Assembly (NCBI GenBank): GCA_002749535.1
Contig: MZZL01000392.1
Span: 516,385-554,536 of the forward strand
From: Apophysomyces variabilis
Lineage: Eukaryota; Mucoromycota; Mucoromycetes; Mucorales; Mucoraceae
Length of the DNA: 38,152 nucleotides
Direction of reading: 5' to 3'
The notes beneath the pieces were generated by a model, which worked only from the letters and a program-made list of their open reading frames with translations, had not been told where the DNA came from and ran no database searches. The translations under genes were made by a program, and so were the position numbers. Shown here in pieces: positions 1-10,809 of the stretch (positions are counted from its first letter, which is position 1; each line of letters opens with the position of its first letter).

Positions 1-398
1 CTAAAGAAGAACTAAGTTCTATATACAACGGGTTCAATATGGCTAATGCAATGTAAAATATGGGTGAAAGGTTACTTGAAGTTCCTACAGGTTACTGAAG
101 GATGCAAATTTGAGCATTAAAGGTTCCTAAAGAACTGTCGATTGCGCTAAAGGTTCCGTCAGGTTACTAAATGTCAAAAAAATGGATGGAATGGGTCCTT
201 GAAGGTATCTAAAAACATGAAAGTGGATGCCACAGGTTCCTTGATAACTCTAAAAAACTAGGTTCCGAAAGGATACCTGTGGTTCTTGTTGGTTACTTGG
301 TTCCTGGAGTGCTAACTTTTTGTTACAGAAAGGTAGTACACCAGGAACCTGGAACTTCAGGAACCTAGAGGATCCTGCCGGAACCGCTTCCCATAGTG
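1..398. mobile_element. CACTA-type transposon end (family I), cut by the window edge
   Basis: The right boundary is the terminal inverted repeat TTCCCATAGTG at 388-398. Read outward-in, this end starts CACTATGGGAAGCGGTTCC, which differs by one base in 19 from the left end of the complete small element at 22633-22836. The interior is packed with GGTTCC/GGTTAC motifs and their complements (for example near 71, 91, 125, 155, 235, 261, 290 and 300). This fits the subterminal repeats that CACTA transposases bind. A hairpin-forming inverted repeat lies at 299-349. The left end is outside the window, so the full length and any coding content are unknown. The element breaks an exonuclease reading frame exactly at its edge. 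Confidence 0.75.
299..349. repeat. Inverted repeat (hairpin) inside the family I CACTA end
   Basis: The arms GGTTCCTGGAGTGCTA (299-314) and TAGTACACCAGGAACC (334-349) pair at 14 of 16 positions across a 19-nt spacer. The same arm sequence occurs in the two hairpins of the 22633-22836 element, so it is a family hallmark and not a chance palindrome. Confidence 0.75.
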
Positions 399-2498
399 TC
401 GAAGTTGCGCCTCTGTGAGCTGAGCGGATTCCCAGTTGCTTAATCGGACAGTATTCTGTTTGTTGAGGCCAGCACCGAGAATAGCCTTACAAATGTTGGA
501 GAGACTGGCCGTTCCATTGTCAATTGTACCTCTCCTTTTGCAGAAAGAGCCAAGTTCTAGTGCTCCATAATAGTTCACACCATAATCTCGCTTTAATTTT
601 TGAAGATCCCCTTCCACGTTTCGCCCAGACTTCAAAACCAGAGAGCTTTGGAGTAACGTCTTCAGCGATGTTGGAACACCCTGTAATGCATGTATTGGTA
701 TGATATACACAATGTCTTTATACGCAATCTGGACGACAGCTACTTTTCCGGGTAATTCGCGTTCTTTGGTTGTAATTCCATTCGCAGTCGAATCCAACGA
801 CGATGCTGGTATCGTTGGCAGTATCTTTCATTATGCTATTCAGAAGCATATTTGCTTCCTCGGCTGTTGGTGCATATTTTAAATGGATATCATTCGGAAG
901 GTCCAGGTAACGGTTGCAACTTTCAGCAGATTGCTGCGATATCACATAGTCATTGACCTCTATATTACGACGAAGGGACGGCAAAACGTTTTCCAAAAAT
1001 TGGCGATCTCCTTGGACGTTATCAGTAAAGAACACTTCAGGAAATTTGTGGCCGCAGAGTCGGTATGATTTTGCCATTTCTTCGAAAGAGGTGCAAAGGT
1101 GCATTAGAGACTTGGTTGGCACAAGTTGCTGCATACGGATCTCTTCATATTCATTGCAAATGGTATAAAGAGCACTGAATACTGAAGCTTCTCCAACTTT
1201 TGCCAGCTTCTTGATGATCTTAAAGGAATGGTCCCCTTTGAGTATCTGCCTACCAAGAGTCATCATTTGCTTGTCTATTAGCGGTCTAAGCTTGTCTAAA
1301 ATAGTGGTATACACCAAGCGCAAATAACCGCTGAAGGAACAAAACCAGCTAACCTTTCTTCTCATCGAATGAAGAAAAGGGTGCATACTCGTTGGTATCT
1401 CGTAGGGTATCAGCAAGCGTTGGCTTCACACGACGGTAGTTTATAGCATTCAGATACTGAAACTCCAGCCTGTCATGACGAAGTGTGTGTAGTTCACGTA
1501 AAGTGTGCTGGAAACGTTTAATACCCATGCCATTTTAAACAGCAGGTCGGAGCAGGTTTTCTACAGCTTTGGATATTGCGCATCAATGTGTGAGGTATGT
1601 TGGAAATTCTGCAACGAGATGTTTAGGAAGTTGTTTCATTATCTGCTCAGCATGAGCACTTATGGTACGCCTACAGGCACTGTTTGCACAGATATAACGG
1701 ATTGATAGCATATAAAAGCAACTGGTCCGGTGTTGAAACAGTAGATGTATTAGTTGGCTGAACGTCTACTTATCTGCATACCTTTCTAGGTCAACAACAC
1801 GGCGTGCGCAAGGACCTTTGTTGTAGCCTTTAACCAACAGTCTGGTATTACAGGCTGGGCATAATACATCTTTCTTTATATGATGCGACAACCAAAGAAA
1901 CACTCGGGGATAGTAAAGGACAGTTGGATCCATCTGGCCTTCATCAAGAGCGAAAAATGCTGATGGTGGTTCGACCCAGAATGTACCAAGTCGGTATTCT
2001 TTTGGAAAACTCTCTCTTTTAAACCGTGCTTGCAAAGATAGGAAATATATTTCTAGCACTCCATCGCGAGCTTCATCATATTTAGTATCATCTTCAATGA
2101 CGTTCTCCTCACTGTCCGATTCTTCATCCTCAGCAGCTACTTCTCCATCTTGAGCATCGATGATAACAATGTCTTGCTCAATCTCCGACAAAAGCTCTCT
2201 AAGGTTATGCCTTTCTGTTGCTACCTCTCCATCGCTTCCACTTTTCTAGATTAATAAAAATAGATTAACTTAAATATAAACTTTAACCGAAGAATTATAC
2301 CTCTACAGGCTGATCGTTGAACTTGGATATAGTTGTAGGAGCATTTGACGCTGATGAAGAAGCTTCAGAGTATTTTCCAGTGGTTGACATGAATGAGAGC
2401 TTTGTTTGTCTAAGCGATTCTGTTTCCTGGGTTTTGCGAGGACGTCCTACACGATGGTCAGGGGGATTTTTTTGTCCAATAGGTCTTCCTCTCTTCAT
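399..2498 (-). pseudogene. AT-hook / DUF6729-like / DDE-like / 3'-5' exonuclease protein, broken
   Basis: Reading from 2498 downward, exon 1 (2498-2301) encodes AT-hook-like KRGRP and VGRPRK motifs. After an intron (2300-2246), an acidic stretch leads into a cysteine-containing DUF6729-like domain (FWVEPP, YYPRVFLW, CPAC, ARRVVDLERY). A further intron after codon AA near 1768 rejoins a conserved segment with MKQLPKHL and EFPTYLTH. A DDE-like RNase H region follows, with LKGDHSF, NEYEEIR and FFTDN. Last is a WRN-type 3'-5' exonuclease with DxE in GFDCEWN and a second Asp in NVEGDL. Lesions: in-frame TGA and TAA near 1575 and 1530, a frame change near 1370, another just after the exonuclease DxE motif (around 770-790), and loss of exonuclease motif III, because the CACTA end replaces everything after LTEAQLR. 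DUF6729 and DDE are recognised by motif only. The gene may itself be a transposon-borne gene. Confidence 0.65.
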
Positions 2499-2785
2499 TT
2501 TTGAAAATTTTATTCAGCTTAAGTTGGATAAGTTTACACTAATAGAAAAAAAGAGCAATATTTAGATGATCATCCTTAGAAACTTTTCGAACCTTATTTA
2601 AATTTTAAATACCGATTTAAATGCAGGGTTTTTACTGGATAGGCAGAAGCAGAAATGGGAATCACTATGCGAGGTTCCTGTGAATTTGAGGTATACGTTA
2701 CACGAGGGGCCAAGCTTTAATTTTATAGTATAAACTCAATGATTGGTTGCTTTTATTGACGTTATAAATTAAGTTATGATCTTTT

Positions 2786-5242
2786 TTAAAACCGTAGCTG
2801 ACGGTTTCCTCGACTTTCATTCGCTCGCCGACACCGTCTGATCGTGTACCTTGCCTCTCTTAATAACTCTGAAGCTGTGTTCAGTTGGGAAATTGCTGAC
2901 GTGTCATAGTCATTGGCATTTATCGTTAGCTCTCTCAATTCCCGCAGTTCTTGTTCACAGCTGTGATTAATCAACATTAATTACTTTTACGACATAATAA
3001 ATATTTCACTTACGCCATAACAGCATCAGTAATACTTGCTTGTTGAGAAGTGCTAGCTCCCATATCACTTGGTTCGTGGATACGTGTTTCTTGATCAAAT
3101 CCAATTTGCTGGACACGGTTGACCAGGAACATGTGTTTACACACAGTTCCATGACGGAGCCAGTCTGGACATGTACATGATATCATAATGTTTGATGCGA
3201 GGTTGAGTTGCACAGTATAGCTTGCTGGGCTATTCTGTGAAAAGGATGCCACAACAATACTATCAGGTAATTGTTCTAGTATCATTGAGGATGCTTCCTC
3301 CTCTTTTTGAAAGTAATCTTATGAGCAATCATGGTTTCCATAAAATGTGTTATGGTACCTGAAAGACTGTTTGCCTCATGCCAACGTTGCCTCTCAGCTT
3401 TGTTTCGTTGGCGTCGCTGAAACCCTGCTGCCATTCGGATATAGTCCTGCATGCTATCAGGAACTACCATGTCCCACAGAATATGCACCAGTACGTCTAC
3501 TCGTTGGCTACGTAAGTTCGAAATGTATACTTGCTTCAGAGTACGGTGCCAACTTTCGACGTAGTTATTTGTGTTAATGTGGTAATTCTGGTACTATTGC
3601 AATCAAAGCAGTTAGCTCTAGATATAGATAAGATGTGGTAAGTACCTCACGCCACGCAACGCACCAGTTTGTCTTTTTATCCAAATAATTACTTGCAAAA
3701 TATTCATACAAGGCTTCATAGCGAAAATTCTCACACCACGAAGAAAATTGCTCATGGCGATAACTGAATTCAGTTTCGGTATCAGCATATATCATTTTCT
3801 GCATCATTTCAAATGCAATGTTTCTATCGCGTCGTACGTGCTCCACAGTCCTGTCAATGGATGACGCTTTGACTCTTGTCTGGATATTCTTTTTCTATGC
3901 TATGGTATGATGCCAGAATCAAATAGCAATTCGGCAGTTAGAACCAAAGGATCCTCTAATCGCAGCTATTTCTGTATCTGAGTCATCAATCATAACTGCC
4001 GTGGGAGTATATTGCCATGTAACTTTTAGCCAGCTGAGCCATGTTTGTAGATGATATTGGGAGCCACTGTTGGTGATGAGCCAAGCAAGTGGAGCTCCTT
4101 TTCCTGTATCTCGGCAAAATGCAACAAGAGTGTAGAGGAGGCACCGCCTTGGAGATCCATCATTGCAAGTATTATGCGTTGAATCTAAACATACGATATC
4201 TCCATGTTTGCGAAACGGCTAATGGCATATGAATATATGTATATAGTGAGTGTGGCTATTAGTATGCGGATATACCTGCAACTGCCATGATGAATGGAAG
4301 GCAAATATAAATGTGCCATCGGCATACTGATCAATTCTTTCGTATTTGAAGAATCCTGGTTGTTGAACAATCTTGGTTCCCCAAAGACGAAGGCTTTCTT
4401 CAAGAGCAGATGCAAGATGTGCCTTCTTTTGTAATGAACTACGAATGGCATAGTACACCTCCTGATATCCAATACGCAGTGTCAATGGCAAGGCAGCATT
4501 TTCATCCAAGATATTTTGTAATATCTGTCTATCAACTCGTAACATATGCTTAAATTGAATCCAGGTAAAGTTCTCTTCAATCTTTTGCTGAATCCATTCA
4601 CGTATTTCAGTACTAATTGGTGCTGAATTCAGATCACTGATTGACCCAGGCTGATGTCCAACGTGCTTCCAGCCGTATCGAATTTTTACACGACTGGGAT
4701 CAGCAAGCTCACAAGTAACATAGATAGCAGCAGTACAGTTACACGGAAGTGAAGCTGCTTTTCTACGTCTCTTTGGAACACTGTTATTTCCAGAAGAGCG
4801 TGGAGATCCGGATCTATGACACATATAAACCTAATGATTATATAATTATTATCCTTAAACTACAATTCTTGTTTATATTTATGGAAGGCTTCGTAATTTC
4901 ATACGAATAGAATCATACTACTACTATGTATATCTTATATAACTCATAAAAAGCATTTTTCTTAGGGCGTCCACCCTTGTTCAGCGAAGTGGTAACAGCC
5001 ATAGAAGCTTCAGCAGATGAAGATGCAGTGCCAGACGATCCTTGTCTGCCTCTGGAAGGCGATCGGTCATAAAACTTACAGCATAAGCAATCTTCTTCGC
5101 TGCGGATCCACTGCTTATAGCTTTCGCGCGGCTGGTACAGGATAACCTCGGGAGTCTCAGCAAAATCACGAACTGGTACCATTATTCTGTTAGTAAAAGC
5201 TTCAATGGCAGATACTGAAGTAGAAATAGATATAGTAGACAT
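2786..5242 (-). pseudogene. Mutator-like (MULE) transposase with SWIM zinc finger, decayed
   Basis: The N-terminal exon near 5242-4965 carries EDCLCCKFYDRSP and a GGRPKKN AT-hook-like motif. The next exon (about 4824-4219) carries a Cys/His DNA-binding segment (PCNCTAAIYVT, WKHVGHQPG) of FAR1/MULE type. In the region about 4200-3850 I read CLDSTHNT and MIDDSDTE, which fit the first two catalytic Asp and nearby acidic residues of a MULE DDE domain. The C-terminal part holds a SWIM finger (CTCPDWLRHGTVCKH, about 3190-3120). The last exon (2960-2786) follows a clean 53-nt intron (3013-2961). Decay is visible as TGA and TAG codons between about 3930 and 3880 and a frame change without an intron near 3285. 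I found no terminal repeats or target duplication. Confidence 0.65.
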
Positions 5243-6116
5243 ATTATCGCGTTTAAAAAGAGCAAGAGTTCAGTTGAGGAAGTGAAGAAGAAGAACAAAC
5301 CAGTGGAATGCATGTGTTAGTCCATAATTATACGTTCCTATTTGACCATATTTGGAAGTCGAAGAAAATAAGTCACGGTTTGTACTGTAAATTTCAATTT
5401 TTCGCACGAGGAGTACTTTCGTCACGCCTTCTATAAACGGGCTATACTTAAGCCACCAGTGCATGAAGGGTACCGGGACTTGAACATCATCCTATCAGCA
5501 TCTGTGGGTTATGAGGTGTACCGGAATTTGAATGTCTAACAACATTAGCCTATCAAAATCGTCCTTTCTTCCATTAAGTTATTGCATGGACAAACACTTG
5601 ATTCAAGAAAGTTTAAAACTTTTAAAAAAATTCATTTAATAGCAATGTTTTGAAGGCAACTTTTTGTACAAAACAAAGCTAATATTTGCAACTTTTCCAG
5701 CTAGCTTCTTCATGCTTTGCGTATGAGAATTTTGCAATGCGCTTTAGCTTTGGTTGCATATTATCTATGTTATCGACTTAAAATGAGGATCGTAGTTAGT
5801 CGATAGAATATCAATTTCCAGGTCAGGGTTGATGCAACAGAAAAAGACTTAATTTTTATTTTCTCTGATTCTGGAATGTTATATATCTGCTTATAAGGTT
5901 GGTACTACTATGACCTAGACTGTGACAATACGGTAAGATTTAGTAGAATCATCGATTGGGGCAGCACATGTAAAAAGAACTTCTTCAGTCGGGAAATGCT
6001 CAAAGCTAGCATGGTTCAGAGTCATTGTTTAATGTAAGCAAAAGTTGGAAAGAAAGATATCATTTTATTTTATCCAGCAATCTCCCAAACTTCTTTAGGG
6101 TACTACCATTTATGGT
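5243..6116. other. Non-coding interval between two MULE remnants
   Basis: I see no gene here. Two short related stretches, GGTACCGGGACTTGAAC near 5468 and GGTGTACCGGAATTTGAA near 5515, may be an old direct repeat. The rest is AT-rich sequence without recognisable coding or RNA signals. Confidence 0.4.
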
Positions 6117-6152
6117 AATTTACCGCACTCTAAAAAACGAGTGCGGTAAATT
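6117..6152. repeat. Perfect 14-bp palindrome with 8-nt spacer at a transposon edge
   Basis: AATTTACCGCACTC (6117-6130) and GAGTGCGGTAAATT (6139-6152) are exact reverse complements around TAAAAAAC. The right arm directly abuts the left terminal repeat of the 6153-9719 element, so it may be the outermost part of that repeat facing an inverted copy of itself. Confidence 0.7.
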
Positions 6153-6185
6153 TTGTTGTAGGTATGACGAAATTTTATTGTACTT
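6153..6185 (+). repeat. Left terminal inverted repeat of the MULE
   Basis: Pairs with 9687-9719 in inverted orientation, 28 of 33 bases identical by direct comparison. Confidence 0.75.
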
Positions 6186-6413
6186 AGCCACCAAAACCTA
6201 TGGGGAAGCCACCTTTATTGTACCTACGCTGTATGTTTGTATTGTAAAATGAGAGGTTTTTGTTGTACTTTCCTTTTTTAGCATATCACTCCTGTTATTG
6301 TACCTTGCCTCTCCTTAGAAAATATTGATCAAGCAAAAGTAGGCAATTCATTTATTCTATAGATAACGTTCTTTTTCAGATTTTTTATAGCAAACAATGA
6401 CAGTATGCTCCTT

Positions 6414-9337
6414 TTACCCAGCGAGTTGGGATTCCGGCCCTGCTGCTTTGCAAGGAATTGACTCCATTGCAGGCTTTTCATTATCAGTACGGAAAAGCTT
6501 GGGCCCAGTAGCCGTATCCACAACTGCCTCAGTATAGAAGTGCTGACCAGTGGCAGCAGTCGAGAAAATACGGGCGCATATGATGTAGACTTGCCCACAA
6601 ATTCTTGCCTTTTCAGGGTAATATATAAGAGAATCCATAAGAGGATCTCTTATAAACAAGAAGTCGGGCAATTCATGAATCTCGTTCGACTTCTTTATCG
6701 TTCCTTTTACGCTGTCTCGAATGTGCCTATAGGGACGACTGATGCTGAGCATCTTTGGCTTGCAAACCAGGTCTTCTGTCACCGCTTGCCCAAAACTACC
6801 GTCTTCTGTAGTAAGCTCTTGATTGATACAAATATCGCTGCTCAGATACAGAAGGGAAGGACTTTAGTAGTCAGTAGCAGCGTTCTCCGTTCTTGCATTA
6901 TGCAATACCGGCCCTCTACGTGTAGCATGAACACAGTCTTCATGCGTGAAGCCTGTGAAGACAAAGTGCTTTCTGACATCAAAAGACATTTTTGTATCTA
7001 TGGCTCCATCGGGAGAAGCGTCGAAGAGTCCATGTATGACGTTTGCTGGGTCGTCAAAAGCGTCGCGAATAAATAATCCATTCATTTTTGTCCATGCAAA
7101 TTCCCTGAACTGTGTATTTGCTTCGACAGAGTTGCATCTTCTGAGAGATATATATTATAAATCTGAAAAAAGCTTGTCGGCTGCGTTTGTTGCATACGGA
7201 TTCAACTTGGGCAAGGACGGAAGGATAGTATGGAAAAAAAGCTCGAAGATACAGTCAAGGTAGCAAGAATTATCCTTATTGACGTTGATCTCATGCATTG
7301 TCTGAGCTGTTGATGCGTCATGAATTGATCAGTTAGCATTAATGTATATTGATTACTTCTTGTTTACCTGAGCGCTTCGTTGCAATTATGGTTTCTGGAG
7401 CAGCCTCTGCTGGATTATTGACGCTTGCTTCCCTAAAAACACTTGTAAATACATTTTCTGCTTTATGAAGACGTACTTACAGTCTAAATGCGCCTAAGCC
7501 AGGTATTACACTTCTCGAGATTCTGTTCACAACAACAACTGGCGCAGAGCGTCCATCTTCTTTACTATCTATGATACCGTTATCATCTGCTGGATTGAAG
7601 GGATGGTTAGATTTATTTGTCAGGCCACAGTTAGCTTATCATTACCTCTGCATTTTGACCCTTTATTTCTGCGCTGTCGCTTTGCCGGAATGATCAACTC
7701 TGCGGTTGTATCAGGAGCTCTACTGTCATTTTCATTGCGTTTTGGCCTTTGTTTGCAAGTTCTAGCACAGATGTTACAGTTACATCATGAAAAAAAATGA
7801 CAATAACAAGAATACTGATACATAATAAATTGTATTGAGCAATACCTTTTGGATTGAGCGTAGCGTACTGGTATCATTGCTCTGCTTTGCTCAAGGGCAA
7901 CTTCTTCTGATCTCAGATAGTGAAATATCTGGGTCAGGGTCTCGATCAGAGGCTTCTTTTTTGCAACGATTTGATAGAGCCTATTGTGGAAAGACTCCAC
8001 ACCGTTCGTAATACGCGTACGGCTATGCTGTAATTTTTCCACCATGCTAGCTTTGGACTTGAATATCAGGGCAGCTATTATAGGATTACTCCACTAAGTT
8101 AGCCATTTGGCAGCATTGGGGAATTCATCCTTAATCGCAGCCACTGCTCCGTTGAATACATGGGCGCTGGTCGTGTTGTACATGAGGTTCGTGTACTCTT
8201 CGAACTTGCTTGCATGATGCTGAGGAACGACAGACTGATTTGACACCAATATTTGAACAGATTGCTTGTAGTGGAAGTAGCAACCTTTAATGTACTTGTG
8301 GCCGTCTTCTCTACCCGTTCTTGCTTTGTAAGCTGCGCAGAAACCATTGTATTGCCCCTGGGAAAAGTCGACCACCAGTCCACTGAAGTTGGTTTTCTCA
8401 GCAAACTGGATGTTGTAGGATTGAAACAGAGCAAGGAAATACGCCTCGTGATGCTTTTCAGTGAGGCTGCCCAAAACTGCTTGGAAAGCGACGGAATACC
8501 GATCAATGTCTTGCATGAAGACGGTAGTGGAGCAAAGGTAATATCCGTCAGCGAAGCAGTTGTAAGTGACGTCTGTCAGCATTGGGGAATCTTGAAAACA
8601 CACGAAGCGCGCAATTCCAGGAGCTAAAAAAGAATGCAAAAACAACGAGGATGAACGTTCATGGCATCGCAGAAGAAGCCAGGAAACTGTTCATCTAAGC
8701 TCGATATCCCAGCGAAGGCCTTCTCGTCTCTTCTTAGGCTGCTAATGAGGCCTGTTTCTTGCAAGATTTTTGCTCTTTGATACCTCACTAGGTCTTGATG
8801 AGCAAAGTACTTGTGGATTGTCGTAAGCGGAGGATTCACAATCTTGGAGTCTTTGCTTGTTCCAACGATAAGACCGAGGGGACTTTCTGATGGATTTTGC
8901 AGGACGCGTGTCTTAAATTGCCCCAATGCTGCTTTAGGGACATGTATTAAATCGTACGTATTGTGTGGATGGCTTCCTTTATGCGTCATCGTGCAATATA
9001 CGCCTTGGAACTTAAAATTCACTCGAGCACAGCAAGTGATATGCTCCAATGAGCGCTGATGGCAACGCATACACTCCCCTTGCAACTGCTTCTGCAACAA
9101 TGATAAGGTGCTCTTCGGTCTTATGTGCACGGCATATGCGAGACATCCCTCGTTTCCACACTGAACAGCTCCCATGCAAATCTTCGTAATACTTCTTCCA
9201 TTTGCAATCTTCTTGCTGTTTTGCAACTTTAACTGCCAGCCGATATCATAATCATAGTCGATTCCATCCTCGCCAAACTTTTCGATAAAGCGCTTTTCTT
9301 GAACAGAACCATTAACCCAAGTTGTGAATGAAGACAT
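6414..9337 (-). pseudogene. MULE transposase with C-terminal USP-like cysteine peptidase domain, broken
   Basis: The start at 9337 (MSSFTTWVNG) leads into a Cys/His DNA-binding domain (CMGAVQCGNEGC, CMRCHQ, THKGSHPHNTYD) of the WRKY/GCM1 type common in MULEs. The DDE core follows at 8640-8100 (MLTDVTYNCFADGYY, VVDFSQGQ, KGCYFHYKQSVQ), then TNGVESFHNRLY at about 8010. Short spliced basic exons (about 7790-7390) link to a last frame running 7298-6414. In it, DNSCYLDCIFELFF resembles a USP (C19-type) Cys box, GQHFYTEAVV a His box, and FRTDNEK the third acidic residue. Lesions: a frame change in a T run near 8640, TAG at 8094-8096, and TAA near 7152 and at 6864-6866. All frames otherwise stay open and in phase, so decay looks recent. 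The peptidase assignment is inferred from motifs; an OTU or Ulp1 fold is possible. Confidence 0.65.
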
Positions 9338-9686
9338 GATGGAATTGCGAACGATATAGTAATCAAACGAGGAGTAAAGAAATAAGTCAAGGATTGAAAA
9401 ACTGATTCACAGGTGTACTTTTATTTTAAAAGTATGTCCTTCTACAACTTCCTAGAAAAGACACAAGTCTTCTTCGAACCAATAACGCAAGAGTTTTTAT
9501 CCGACAGTCTATTGGATATGTTAATGGTAGGATCGAAAAGGCGAACTGTTATGGTGTTAAGCATGAGACAATGGTGTTCCTGGTAATTGCTAGGAAAATC
9601 AGGAACCGAAAGTCATTACAATGACTGCGAACCATTAACAACAACAACAAAGCCGTGACCTGTAACCCTCTTAATTTCCATTTTGG

Positions 9687-9719
9687 AAGTACAACAAAAT
9701 TACGTCATATGTACAATAA
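9687..9719 (-). repeat. Right terminal inverted repeat of the MULE
   Basis: Inverted partner of 6153-6185; a second TTGTAC-type copy (ATGTACAATAAT) is embedded in it. Confidence 0.75.
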
Positions 9720-10809
9720 TAATTGCATCCCCTCTCGTGGAACGTGATATCGCGGTTTTATATATCGTGAAGGCATTATTTCCAAAGTGACAATAACTCT
9801 ATAAACGTTTCTGTGCAAGGATTATCTTAAAACTATGTGGACAGCTTGTCATCAAAGACCGTATCACGACTTAATTTGAATGATATACTACTGTTACAAC
9901 TAGCGTCTGTATCAGTTCTTCCTACTCTTCCATTTCAAAAATCAGTTTGATATCTTTCTTGGTTGGAGACTTGCCATTTTTTAGACATGGCATTTCATAT
10001 AGACCTACAAATTATATGGACTATTCCAGGCTATGGTTTGGGCCAAGGAGAGGGAAAAAAGAGAAGAAGCTGAAAGACACAGGAAGTGAATTTGAATGCA
10101 GTTTGGAATGATAATGTATGTTTTACTTGAAGGGAGATTTTTGCATAGTGAAACATTGATATTCTTTGTTTTTACGACAAATACATACAAGGAAAGCAAA
10201 AGAAATTCCTTTGCATGTGGTGGTGTAACGTTTAGTGAATCGGTGTTGACAACGTGTCATTCTTTTTTACCGTGTTTGATGAAAAATGAAGAGCGTCTTT
10301 TTGTTTCAGGAGGAAAGGGGCTATATTATTTTATCTCTCTTCGTTGATATACAAGGAACGAAAACATGATGGTAAAGGAGAGAGAGAGAAAGAAAGAAGA
10401 GAGAACGGTTGATGCAAATAAGTAAGGGGTGTGAAAAAAAAGAGAGCAAGACAAACAAAGCGCACATACAAGAGTGCGTGTGTATAGATATATAGAGGCA
10501 CTGTGCGCATGGAGACGGAAATAACCACTTATTTTACAGTACATATATACAAATCAACCCCAGAAACGAAAACTGAAAAAAAAAGAGACGAAAGCCCCAA
10601 CTTCATTCAGAGTGGAAAAGAAAGACGCAAAAAAAAAAGTTTTGTTACTTTTCTTATATTTTTATTTCATATTTTACAAGATATACTTTGTGGTGTTGTT
10701 GTTGGTTTGGGGTTCAGTTTATAAAACTCATCACCATTGACTGTTCATCAACCTATAAACCCCAAAACAACTTTTGGTTACAAAAACAAAGTCCCATCTT
10801 CATCTGAGC
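9720..10809. other. Intergenic region upstream of EPL1
   Basis: No gene is recognisable. A purine-rich GA tract (about 10375-10405) and A-rich tracts up to 10640 give a strongly strand-biased composition, as is common in fungal promoters. The short open frames here on the minus strand are pyrimidine-run artefacts. Confidence 0.45.
10720..10726 (+). promoter_or_regulatory. Candidate TATA box of EPL1
   Basis: TATAAAA lies 84 bp upstream of the EPL1 start codon in an otherwise non-coding stretch. Spacing and sequence fit a core promoter; nothing else supports it. Confidence 0.4.

Larger units (their letters stand above)
6153..9719 (-). mobile_element. MULE DNA transposon with about 33-bp terminal inverted repeats
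   Basis: The 33 bases at 6153-6185 match the reverse complement of 9687-9719 at 28 of 33 positions, sharing TATGACG and TTGTTGTA/TTGTACTT blocks. Further TTATTGTAC-like copies lie inside the left end (to about 6305). The repeats enclose one minus-strand gene with a MULE transposase and a peptidase-like tail. The true tips may extend a few bases outward (GAGTGCGG on the left, GAGAGGGG read inward on the right). I could not find a clear 8-10 bp target duplication. The coding part is broken, so the copy is probably immobile unless helped in trans. Confidence 0.7.

Noticed and set aside
1..398. GGTTCC repeats as tRNA B boxes (GGTTCRANNCC)
   Set aside because: No A box at proper distance and no cloverleaf; the motif repeats at irregular spacing as transposon subterminal repeats do.
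1768..1820. TAG after YADK as a nonsense mutation in the DUF6729-like gene
   Set aside because: A GTAG...CCAG intron removes it and restores the conserved continuation, so it is not counted as a lesion.
2640..2720. Possible MULE terminal repeat left of the SWIM transposase
   Set aside because: I could not find an inverted partner beyond 5242, so no element boundary is claimed.
6540..7263. Long plus-strand open frames (178 and 105 codons)
   Set aside because: They overlap the minus-strand peptidase-like exon that carries recognisable motifs; they are antisense shadows.
8253..8627. Plus-strand open frame of 124 codons
   Set aside because: Antisense to the MULE DDE core, with no independent motif.
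10326..10544. Minus-strand frames rich in Leu/Phe/Ser
   Set aside because: They read the complement of purine-rich GA tracts in the EPL1 promoter; low complexity only.
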